From the NCBI GenBank assembly GCA_907165135.1, contig OU015568.1, positions 5,278,501-5,342,500 of the forward strand: 64,000 nucleotides of DNA, written 5' to 3'. The notes below the pieces were generated by a model. That model did not search any database and was not told the origin of the DNA. It saw nothing but the letters and a program-made list of their open reading frames with translations. This document shows positions 53,681-64,000 of the stretch, piece by piece. The DNA comes from Oikopleura dioica (lineage: Eukaryota; Chordata; Appendicularia; Copelata; Oikopleuridae). The translations under genes and the position numbers were made by a program. Numbering within the stretch: the first letter of the stretch is position 1; each line of letters begins with the position of its first letter.

Positions 53681-53919
53681 TTTTTCGGTAGAAAAAAATT
53701 ATTCATAAATTACAAAAAGGGTAAAAATAGAGGGATTGAGGGTAAAAAATTAAATTTATCTACAATCGGGTTTGTCAGCGTTTTAAACTCAAATTTAAAA
53801 TTAATTTTGAGTTTTTGGCAAAAGAGATTTTCATAAACAAGCTAAAAAAAAGTATAAAAATTACAGCTTCTGGCGCCTGGAAAATATAAATAAAATCGAA
53901 ATGGTTCGTTAATTCCATT

Positions 53920-56900
53920 TTAGGCAAGGTTTGATAGTGGCGCGATGTGGAATCGAGAGGGAGCGGCTGTTCGGCGCTTCCTTTTCCTGGTTGGGTTGGC
54001 GCAAGTGACCAGGGAGGGACACTCGGCGGCTTCGCATACTTTGTATCGGCACTGGAGATTGATCTAAAAAATGGAGTAGATAGGAGGCCAGCATAATCAG
54101 GGTCAAATCAAACCTGGGCTCCAGAAAGCTCGCCATGGAATCTGAAACTTTCAAAAAGAAATCGGACTTCGTTGTTTGGCCCTCTCGCAAGAATCTGAAC
54201 CGTCTCGTCCAGCAAGCAACCAGCCTCAATCATCGGCCAAATCGCCTGACCAGAGGGAGATGCAAGGTCGACGATTTCGCCAGGACTGGCAACGCAATCG
54301 GTCACTTGGAGTTTCTGACCAGAGCTGACAAGGGTGGCGTTTGATTGGACGAACACGTCGACGCCGGTATCCATGACTTTCCCGTCCCAAGTTTCGGTGA
54401 AGTCGGAATTGGAGAAGATTTGAAGATCACCAGTTTGGGTTCCTGTGAAGAAGAATCAAGTTTTCTGTAGATTTTACAAGGATCTTACCAGCAATGTTGA
54501 TAAGTCCTCTAAAAGCAGTGAGCTCTGGGTAGAAGTCTCCGTGGAAAACGAATTCGAACTTGGTCGAAACAACGCATTCCAGTTCAACATCGAATTCAGG
54601 GACCACTGGGAAGACAGGAGCTTCTTGATTGATCCAGGTCAGCATTCTGTTCGTGAATGTGACGGTTCCGAGATCTTCATCGACAACTTGCGTGGTTCCG
54701 CAGTCTCCATATCCGATTATCCATTTGTAATGAGTTCCTAAAAGAGGGTCATCATCTTTGAAGAGACGAAAGGGTCTTACCATTGTTTTCCATAGTCGGA
54801 GCGCAGGAACCACCCTTTCCCGCGTTGAAAATCATGTCTTCCTGCTGAAGCCCTCTCAATGAGCAGATAGGGATATCAAGCTCCATTGAGAACTCGCCGC
54901 AGGCAATGGTCGACGCATAATTTCGTTTATAACAGGGCTCTCGGTTTACTCGCGTTTCGATATCTCCAGCAGACATGCCTAGAGCAAAAATTACAAATTG
55001 ATCAATTAAAAAAGTGACATCAATGGTTTTCTATCAATCCTGAATCCCGCTAAATCCCCGAATGTCAATTCTGCGGTCCCTTTATCTTATCTTGCCAGTG
55101 CAGCTAGAGGGGGTGTACTTGAAAACTTTCCACTAAAAACGAGATAAAGACACAATTTTCCCTCATTTCTTTGTTTATCGTTGGGATAAAACTTGTTGAC
55201 CGCAACAACAAAGAGGTTCTGTAGAAATAACTTCACTTATTAGACAATAATAAAAAAAAAAGAAAATGTTACGAATAAAATTTTTTGACAAAATCAATTT
55301 CCATTAATGAAGAGACAATTGATTAACGATTGCTCTTAATCAACAAATTATCCTCAACTTTCATCAAAATTGTCCCTTTTTTTCAAAAAATAGTGCTTAG
55401 CAATTTATTTTCGAAATACAAATAAAAATGATTTATGGTCTAAATTATTTACCAAAAAATATTTCTTGGAAATTTTCGACCAATCACAAGGCTAAATTCC
55501 GCTAACTCGCCAAACAGCAGCTGATCAGCCGCCAAGGCAAAATTTGTCGAAATTTTCAACCAAGATTTTGGTCAAAATTATGGCAAAAAGGCTTTTTCGT
55601 TTGCTCTAGAATCAAGCCTTCCTAAAAAGCAGAATAAACTCGAAGTTTGAGACGTTTCATCAAACTAAACATCCAGCTCTTTAATACCCTTTAATCCCTC
55701 TATAATCAACCATTTTCTAACAAAAAAAAATTGATGCTCCGTTAGACGTTGAATGTTTTTACAATAATCGAATTTTGAATTCCTCGAGGAGCGGTTCCTA
55801 CAGCGGCACGATTCTTTATCAAATCAAACAAAACGAGCAGCGCCCCTTAAATTTTAGTTGTAACCGCGCTCACCTTCGTTAAGATTGATGATGTTGGTGC
55901 AGACATCGTAAGTTTCGTGATTGCAGGCGAGGATTGAAGCTTGGATCTTTGCTTGCTCGGTTGCGCCGTCTCCCTCCATCATGACGATGGTGATGTCTGT
56001 TTCTGGTCGGTTGAAGGTGATCATTTCGGTAGAGTCAAGCAGCTCAGCGGCCATGGAGACGAAGGAAACAGTAGCAGCATCGTGGGCACGATCGTTAGGC
56101 TTAAAAAATACAGTTTATTCAGATGCCCAATAATTTCGGTCACAAAATTTCATTTCCCGAGGGAAAACGATATAACACGAAACGTGAATACAGAAAACCG
56201 CCGCTGAATAGAATTTGACGTGGTGAGGCACTTGAGCGGGGAGTTGAATTCGCCCATTATTTAGAAACAGGAGAACGTGAAAAAAGCATTTTTGTTGACC
56301 ATGACTTGGGCATTAAGAAACAGGTGGATGAACCTCGAGAACCTCGGGCTTACCTCGAGAAAAACGTTGGACATGATGTTGTCCGCGCACTCGTTTGTCA
56401 GGACGTCGAGGTCGTCGATGATGTCGGGGACGGAAGTGAAGTTCCAGTTGGACACTTCGTGTTGGACTCGACCGTTTCCGTAGGAGGCGGCGAAGATTCT
56501 AGCGTCGTAAGTATTTACCTAAAACAAGGGTAAGAAAAACCAATCATAAACATTTTAAAACTAAGCCACTCCTCACCTCAACATTGAAAAAGTCGGCGAT
56601 ATTGGCCATCGTCGCTTTCTGAGCATCATGATATCCTTCGCTAGCGCACGCTGAAATTGTTCCATCCAGCCAGAGCAAAATGTCAAACGGGCACTCTTGG
56701 TTGTCGATGCAGGTTTTTCCATCATCGGCAAGACTGTGGCCGCATGGACAGACGCAGATGGGGAGCATGTCTCCTTTGTCGATACATTCGTGGGAGCAAC
56801 CGCCGTTGTTTGTCAAGCAAGGCGATTCTTGAATTATTAAATTGAATAATTAATTGAAAATAAATAAATTGAAAAATTGAAAAATTTTTTCATTTTTAAA

Positions 56901-59900
56901 ATTTTAATAAAATTAATAAATTGAATAAATAAATTTATTCTTCTTACCAAGATAATCTCTGACACACTCAAATTGTGACTTAGCAAAGTTCCACTTGACC
57001 GGGCTCTGTCCTGGCTTTGTCTTGTCCCATTTTTTCTTCGCAAAGCATCGTTTCTTCTTGTTCGGTTCTGAAATTATCAAAGCGTGAGGAATCGGAATTC
57101 GCAAAGATTTTGATGCATTTTCGGCAACATCGCGTTGAGTCATAACGATGTGCGGCGAGGATGATAATGATGGACTTACACATCAGGTGAAATTATTCCT
57201 GATGTTTTTTCAGGCTTGAACTTTTAGGAAAGATTTTTTTTCAAGAAAGTTCTTTTTTTTTCTTTTGGAAAAACTTTCAGCTGGAACGTGGTCAAAAATG
57301 AACCATTTCTTCTAGTTAGAATATCATTTTCCAACCTGTTAAAGTAACATGATCGCAGGCTTTTATCCTCACAGGAAATCCCGTGGAGCAAAAGTGATCT
57401 CTGAAAGGTCTGAGATCTCAAGTCTAAGGAAAGAAGCCAGAGACTTTTTCAACTTTTTCATCGAAAGTTGAAGGGCTTTGAAATTTGTTCGTCCAATTTG
57501 GCTAAGGAGTTTCGACTCCTCTGCTCGGTCTGGTCCAAATTTTGGATTTTTTTGTCGACAATTCCGAATTTTCCGAGTCGGAAAAATCAGTCGGTTTTGG
57601 AAAAAATAAATGGTGTCTTACCGGCTTAAATATTTTTTGATGAGTATTTTTTTTGAAGATTTTCGTTTGTTTATCAATTTTAAAGTGGACTTTTTTGGCC
57701 AAAAAATGCCGCTTCGGCTAAAAGGGTTAGAAAAAAGATTATTCTTACCAAGGACCCATCCATTTTTGCAGACTCCCATGCAGACTGTTCCGATTTTCCA
57801 ACTGTCGTAGCAGAAAATTTCACCGTTTTCAAGAGGCGGAAGTGGATCACAGGCATATTCGGCGATTGCTGAAAAGAAAATCCGTAAGAATCATAATCGT
57901 TACTTTGTAGCTTAAATTTTATTTTGTGTAAATAAATAAGAAAGACTTATAAAACCAATGATTTGCATTATGTATTTCAAGGACTCAGTCTTACGTAAAG
58001 CGGTTAAGAAGGATGTTTTGATTGAAAATTAGGTGAACAAATTAAGTTTTAGTTTTTTCGTTGTTTTTTTGGCAGAAAAAATCAGCTTTTCAAATTTTTT
58101 TTGAGATTTTTTTTTCGAAAAAAGTCAAATGGACAAAAAAGTTGCCGCATTTTTGACCAAAATTTTGGTCGAATTTCAGCACAATCAGATTTCTGCTTTA
58201 AGGCCCGTAGGCCAATCAGATTTCAGATAATATTTTTGGAAAAAAAATAAGTTTTTTTCGCAAATTTTCATTGACTCGAAAAGCACGATTTTTTGGGAAT
58301 TTTTGAATAAAAAAAGAAAATTTGTAATAGGCAATTTTTAGAGAAGTTAATTTTCACAAAATGTGTACGCTCAAGCCTCTTCTTGCAAAAGATTTCTGCA
58401 GCTCTTAGTAACCGTAATCCAGCTACTCAAGCCTAAGTGAAAAAGCTCACTTTTCCAAGTGCTTGTTTGAAAAAACCTGTGTGTTTAAAAAAACTAACTC
58501 AGAATCCAAAAGTCGAAAAATCTCGAAAAATGAAGATTATGGCGGTTTAGAAACACGTCCCGAGCTTTGGATAATTTTCAAACCTCGGGAATTTTCTTTT
58601 AATCTTAGCTGATTAAATATATGTAGAATTTTTAAGGCTGACGCGGGGTTTTAAGCTTTCTTCGAACAGATTATGTTTTCTACTACTCTTTGCGTTTTTA
58701 TAAGAAAAATTTATCTGGGCGGTAATTTGAAGAAAAAACACCAAAATTGTATTTTTTTGAAAATTTCTCGATACTTCTTTTCATCGTGATACCCATATTT
58801 TGTCCGTATGGGGTTAGGCATAAGTTATTATGATTTTCCCGGATTTTTTCGGGGTTGCGTTTTAAGGGTGTCAACGGCCTACCGCCCGCTCAAAACCTTT
58901 TATTCGGCCAGTAGGCCGTTCACACCCTTAAGACATATCCCTTAAAATCAAGGAAAACCATTATAACTGATGGTAAACCCCTTAATACTTCCCCATTTAT
59001 AAAAGAAAATGAGTTTCCGAGGAGTTTTTTTGGTAGAAAATGACCTCAAAATAACTTTATTATTTTTATCAAAATACTTGACATTAAACTTGACAAAAAA
59101 CTATCTGTAGCCACCCTCTTTTTTGACAATCTAAAAAGAAGCACTCGTTTAATGTCAAAATCAAATCAGTGCATTGTCATTCTTTACTCGTCAAAAACAG
59201 CCGCCTCTCGAATTCACGAGAAAATCAAATTGACCAAAAGACGCGTGAGAAGCCTAATTTGATCATGCTTTCTTGACATAAATCTGAACTCTGATTTTTT
59301 CGCACGTATGCAATTATTTTTCCTGTCAAATAAAGAACCCCTTCAACATGGCGTTTATCAATCTACTTACGTTCTGGAATCTCTGGAGGGTCTCGCTCAA
59401 TTGATCGATCCAAGGTCCGGCAAACCCAGTCGGCTGAACAAAATAACATAATTTTTTATTATTTTTTTTATTCAAAACGAAATTTTTGATTAAAATTTTA
59501 GTTATGGTTTTTCTCAGTTGTTTATAAAAAAAATACAAAGGGATTAATTTGATAAACAAACGGAAAAAAAAGATGAAAGTGAAAAAAGTAAACATTCTTG
59601 TAACAATGCCCGTCCTGCAGATTATCAAGCTGGGAGAGGATTAAAATTAAGATTTCAGGTTTTTCCTTGGATCTTAAATGCTTAGCGTACAGACAAGAAA
59701 ACTTGATTTTAATTGACTTGATCTTTTTTCATAAGATTTTTGACTGAGATTATCGAAAAAACTTTGATTTAATTTTGGCTCGAAAACCGGAGTAGAAAAC
59801 CTATGTCAGGTTTTGGAAAGCCTTAATTTCAACCAATTCGATTTGGGCTCTTCGGAACCTGACTCAGGTTTTTAACACAGGTTTTCGAGTCAAAAATTTT

Positions 59901-60278
59901 AATCGAGAAAAATAGCATGACTTTGCAAAATTGAGTAATTGAGCAATAATTCTCAAAAAAGAGCGGTTTTTGAACAACTTTGTCAAATTATTCAAAACGA
60001 GTTTTTACAATAAATAAGTTTTTGCTTGACCTAACGACAACGCTCTATCTTAGCTCTCCATTTCTGAAGAGCGTTTACGTGAACAATTTCAAATTTTCAT
60101 TCTTACCGGCATTGAGGATGTTTCCATTTGACAGAGTACAGTTAACTTCATCGGGAAAGATGTCTGTGAAGTCAGTCAAGGTTCGGCTTTGGGCGTCAAG
60201 AGGATTATAGTCTGATGAATGGGAGGCCTCTTGAGCTTTTGCAGTCAGAAACAGGATTTGTGATAGAAACAGTTTCAT
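53920..60278 (-). CDS. Secreted CCP-EGF-VWA-ZP matrix protein, 11 exons
   Basis: Exons: 60107-60278, 59371-59433, 57749-57868, 56948-57067, 56577-56827, 56354-56518, 55874-56099, 54781-54978, 54489-54737, 54114-54442 and 53920-54063; 678 residues, all phases agree, no frameshift. A signal peptide (MKLFLSQILFLTAKAQ) comes first. A sushi/CCP module is split over exons 3-4 (ACDPLPPLENGEIFC... VCKNGWVLG... WNFAKSQFECV). The EGF module is CLTNNGGCSHECIDKGDMLP and onward to TCIDNQEC. The VWA-like domain (CPFDILLWLDGTISACAS, then VNTYDARIFAASYGNGR) has a degraded MIDAS. The ZP domain (GEFSMELDIPICSL ... GTHYKWIIGYGDCGTTQVV ... GAQINLQCRYKVC) is followed by a furin-like site (TRKRKRRTA). There is no transmembrane segment. 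ZP domains polymerise, so an extracellular matrix, vitelline-coat or house protein is likely. If intron 7 is retained, translation stops at 55854-55856 without the ZP domain. Confidence 0.9.
55480..55585. repeat. Relative of the CGACAAATTTTGCG repeat
   Basis: GAAATTTTCGACCAATCACA, then CGCTAACTCGCC, then CGCCAAGGCAAAATTTGTCG form an inverted pair related to the repeats at 18.7 kb and 61.3 kb. It lies in the ~900-bp intron 7 of the matrix protein gene. Confidence 0.5.
58808..58985. mobile_element. Nested inverted repeats with a 69-bp TTAA element
   Basis: The inner element 58863-58931 has TTAAGGGTGTCAACGGCCTA and TAGGCCGTTCACACCCTTAA. Around it GGGTTAGGCATAAGTTATTA is mirrored by TTATAACTGATGGTAAACCC, suggesting an older element carrying the small one. 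It lies in intron 2 of the matrix protein gene. Confidence 0.65.
59786..59893. mobile_element. Short hairpin element with CTGACTCAGG ends
   Basis: GTAGAAAACCTATGTCAGGT on the left is mirrored by CCTGACTCAGG then TTTTTAACACAGGTTTTC on the right. It is the same family as 43478-43640. It lies in intron 1 of the matrix protein gene. Confidence 0.65.
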
Positions 60279-63200
60279 ATTCTGAACGAAAATTTAAATT
60301 TTGAGAAAAAAAAGTTTAAATTTTATATTTTCCGAAAATTCGGAAAGATCTTCTTGTTTTCCCAAATTTCGGATTTAACGATAAGAAATTAATTATATTT
60401 TTTTCACAAACAATTTATTTTTTTTTCTATTTATTTTTCATAAAATATAGAATTTGAATTTTAGAAAAATTTTATTTATTGAAAATTTTATTTTTAAATG
60501 TATTTCTCAGTAAAGCTAATTCTTTAAAATATTTCATACAGTAAGAATACTGAATTTGCTTTGTACCTGTTCTGTTTTCCTATCCGCGTTCTTGTACAAT
60601 TCTTAGTCGACTCTCTTTTTCGTATTCGTATTTTTAAAAAAAGGAAATATTCAAAGCACCAACAAAACAAAAAAGAATAATTACAAGGTTTGTTTTTGAA
60701 TCAAAACGAATTTACAAAAGATAGAGAAAAAACTCGACAAGTAGTGATATGGTCGACCAAAACTTCTGAAAGCTTTTAAATGAGCCAAGAAAACGCCATC
60801 GAGCGAACGCAAATCGCCGCTTGCGCGAGATTGCGCGAGGGGGTAAGAGCGCCGCCGCGAGTTTTCACGATGCACGCGCGCGAAAAGACTGGCGCCCGAG
60901 CACTTTGGCGAGCAATCTTTCTGTTTTGCTGTATGCAGTGAACTATACAAAAAATATTACCTAGTTGTAGTTTTGGGCGTAAATAAAAGATGATGTACCA
61001 AACATCGCGGAACTTGAAGATCATCAGGATCAGTCGTAAATGTCACGAAAGCTGTGTTTTGTATCACAGGAAGATGAGACAAGAAATAAACCCGGTAAAA
61101 ATGAAGTTCAATTACAATCAAAAATATTCACAAAAAATAAGGGAGTCTTATTTGAACTGTTCAAATAGGGACCCCCCAATCCTTTTGATCGTTTAAATTT
61201 GAAGGCGACAGAAAGGGGTGGTGGCAGGAACCGACAAAAAATTTCGACAAATTTTGCGTGGGCGGCTACTTGGCTACCGATTGACCGGTAAACCGAATCA
61301 AGGCTTCTGATTGGTTTTCAGCGAATCAAAGGCCTGGATTCAGCTTATCGGTAGCCGAGTAGCAGCCAACTCAGAATTTGTCGGAACTTTTTATTTGTCG
61401 GTTTCTGAAGCGACCCCCTAAAAATGGTAAGACTTCAGATAAGTCTATTGGAGTCGTACTATTTTTACAAACTGATATTAGAAATTATCCGATTCTTTTT
61501 GTCGATTAATGCGAACCTAATTCAATAAGGGCCAAGAATAAAGTTTGCGTTCTTGATCCTCGAAAGGATCTGTCAAAATAAAAACCTTCGCCGAGGACGG
61601 TCCGCTTTCCCCACAACTGACTCTCCATTCTCAGATCAAATAAGACACGTAATAACCGATTTGATTATCAAGCAGATTATTATCTTATTCCAAATCGAAC
61701 TCAAATTTATTCATAGATTTTTAACTTTTTATATAATTTAATTATTTGGTTCGAAAATGCGACCCAAAAGCTCTGAAAAGGATGAAAAAAGAGTCAAGTG
61801 AGGTTAAAACAACCCCTTAGATAATGTTTCCAATCTTTTAACTACGTGAACATCTATTCAAATTAAATTACTAAAAACAACGACCGAAGATCGCGACCGA
61901 AGATCAAAGGTTGGATACCAAACACGAGAACAAGATGATCATTTTTTTTCTTCTGTCAATATTTCGTAAAAATGAAAAATTTGATATTTATTGGTTTCTT
62001 TCCATTTCCAAGGGCTAGAAGCAGATTTGGGGATCGGAGAGTTACATATTTCCGGATTACAGCTATCTTTTCAGTTGTTCAGGTGAACTCCAGGGCTCCA
62101 GCAAAGTGTTATCTTTTTTTGGGGAGTCAGACGATTATAATAACTCTTAAAGATTGAATAATTTGCTAAATTAATCAAACAAACTTAGGTACATTCGTAT
62201 TCTAGAGTAAAATCTAGAGTGCAAATTGCATTTTGATTTCATTTATTGCATTTTGTCGAAAATTCTTAAAATTATAGACTCGAATTCTTGCTCTCAGAAA
62301 ATTCGAAATTTCGATCCCTTTTCTACCATAATTCGATTTTTTCAACCTCAAGAAATAAAATAAAAGCTTATTCTAGCGCCTCGATAATATTCAATCAAAA
62401 CTAAACCGGCAAGAAAGATGAAACCGTTCGAGGATGATTATGTCCATTTTTCTGACTTTTTGAACGATGAATTACAGTATTGAATTAATTAAGACTGACA
62501 TAAAGAATAACTTAGAACATCAAAATTGGGTGAACATACCAAAAATGAACTTCATGTTGAAAAGCCGTTATCAAATCAAAGCCGCGGATCGAACTCGTGA
62601 GAACTTTCGGCTGCACGGCTCTGTAATTACATCGTTTTTATAGATTCGCCGCCAATCGAATTTTTTAAGAGGTGATGGATCAAGATATTATAGATTTCGC
62701 CCAGTTTCTCGGCAGCAAGATTAGGCTGAGATTAAGGGGGTAGCACCGGGATTGACCGAATTTTATATTTTTACGAATACGGATTATGATTGCTTAAAAA
62801 GTCACGTGAACAACTTCATATATAATTTTTGAGCCAAAAAAAACGTGGACGTCAAAATCCAAAGTGGATAATTGCCAATTAAAATCTTGAGTAACCGTTT
62901 ATTCCTCCAACCAGTCTGGCAAAAATCATAACCCGGCTTTGAAATCTTAATTACCGCACTTATTCAGTACACAAGCCGAAATTAAGAGGTAGGTTTATGA
63001 GTCATGACGTAGCCTTTTTTATTAAAAAGAATTGCTGTTATTGTCCAGCTCAGTTTTTGAACTTGGCCAGATTCAAAGCGATTTTTCAATAACATGAAAT
63101 CTTCCTAAGGAATCCTAGTTCCTCTCCCGCTCGCGAAAATTGCGAAAGTCAGTGGTTTCTATAAATATCCTACCTGTGTATCACATTTTCATCAATGTCA

Positions 63201-64000
63201 TAATCCGGTAGTCGGGGGATAGATTGGCTAAAATCCGTTCATGGTACTTCTTACTCCTCTTCCAGATCTCACAAGATTGCGCTTCTTATCACGCCGCTTT
63301 ACAAAATATTCCTCTTGTAATTTTCTAAGCAACTAAACGAGGGCCAATAAACCTCAGGTCAAAGAGGGAATAAATCAAAAAACAAAAGTGAAGGATGGTG
63401 CGAGGGTCATGAATTCGCACTTTTGATTATGACGAGAGCTGACAAAAACGTCACGAGATAAAGGCGATAACGAATTTAAGAACCAGTGTTTTATGTCTTT
63501 TTTTTGATGACATTTGTGGTCATCTAACATCCGACTCATGAATCTTATGAAATTAATGAAAAAAAATTTCTAAAATTTTTTTCCTGAAAAACTATTTTTC
63601 TCTGACTAATTTTTTGATAATCAATTAAAGATTGACTTCATAGAACATGTCATCTAAAAGGTTATTTTAGAAACAGTACTGACTTTCCGAGCATTAACAC
63701 TGGCAATTTTTTTCTCGACCGTAACAACAAAATTTTTGATCGTCGCTTATGAAACAAATCCTCTTTATTCTCAACAATTGCCGTTGCACTTAACCCCTCG
63801 TCAGTCATAATCCGCAATCGACGCGTAAGTTGCTAATTTTTGCTCAAATCAATTTCGCCCCAAATAAGTGCAGAATCTTGGTAACCAAAACAGCGACAAA
63901 AAGCCGGGGATTTGTAAATTTTGACATGATCTTGTGGAAAAACCAAAAACATGATCTCTTACGTTTTCTTCCCCGAAATTCATTTTTTTTACATTTCGAT
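60279..64000. other. Gene-poor right edge
   Basis: Apart from the inverted-repeat element at 61195-61424 I see no supported gene. Frames are short and AT-driven. A single TTAAGGGGGTAGCACCGG end at about 62734 looks like one end of a TTAA element whose partner I could not find. A GC-rich stretch at about 60800-60920 (GCGCGCG, CCGCCGCG) might be a promoter. Confidence 0.5.
61195..61424. mobile_element. Inverted-repeat element with CGACAAATTTTGCG ends
   Basis: GGAACCGACAAAAAATTTCG on the left (then ACAAATTTTGCGTGGGCGGC) is mirrored by GAATTTGTCGGAACTTTTTA, then TTTGTCGGTTTCTG on the right. The interior has CCGATTGACCGGT and a mirrored GGTAGCCGAGTAGC. Related sequence lies at 18600-18830 and 55480-55585. 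Confidence 0.7.

Overview
The window is nuclear DNA of an animal, most probably an appendicularian (larvacean) tunicate of the Oikopleura type. This is inferred from several things seen in the sequence. Most introns are only about 40-70 bp. A few splice sites look non-canonical (GC-AG, GG-AG). Some 3' splice sites abut start codons, as expected for spliced-leader trans-splicing. The gene set is chordate or metazoan: Gla domain, claudin-like, plakin repeats, CCP/EGF/VWA/ZP, Cys-loop receptor, mitochondrial creatine kinase. There is no prokaryotic organisation. Intergenic DNA is AT-rich and full of short inverted-repeat elements, so this is not the most compact larvacean genome known.

Layout. 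1-9 kb: an acidic hypothetical protein (-), a sigma-like GST (+), a second acidic protein (-), a sepiapterin-reductase-like SDR (+) and a 7-exon Golgi GT31 glycosyltransferase (-). 9-15 kb: an 8-exon multipass membrane protein (-), a membrane-anchored SH3 protein (-) and a locus with two tandem claudin-like modules (+). 15-20 kb: repeats with weak small genes. 20.9-25.6 kb: a Cys-loop receptor (+) convergent with an LAT-type amino-acid transporter (-). 26.7-28 kb: an array of about 24 copies of a 55-bp unit carrying a C(UUCG)G hairpin. 28.5-34.8 kb: a Gla-domain protein (-) and a 1297-residue membrane protein (-). 37-42.4 kb: creatine kinase (+), a small secreted protein (-), a Cys-rich secreted protein (+) and a small single-pass membrane protein (+). 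42.4-47.6 kb: repeat-rich intergenic DNA. 47.7-51.7 kb: two head-to-tail plakin-repeat genes (-), a possible operon. 52.4-60.3 kb: a Thr-rich secreted protein (-) and an 11-exon CCP-EGF-VWA-ZP matrix protein (-). 60.3-64 kb: no supported gene.

Two themes cut across genes. First, at least ten inverted-repeat elements flanked by TTAA (69-846 bp), plus two hAT-like elements with perfect 8-bp target duplications, sit mostly in introns. One TTAA element lies flush against a coding exon and supplies the A of the splice acceptor. Two others share a single TTAA. Second, six otherwise well-conserved genes need single-base shifts, nearly all in A or T runs, to stay open. This suggests homopolymer errors in the assembly, or young pseudogenes. 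Exon models were built by eye from splice signals, phase agreement and protein plausibility; no search was run.
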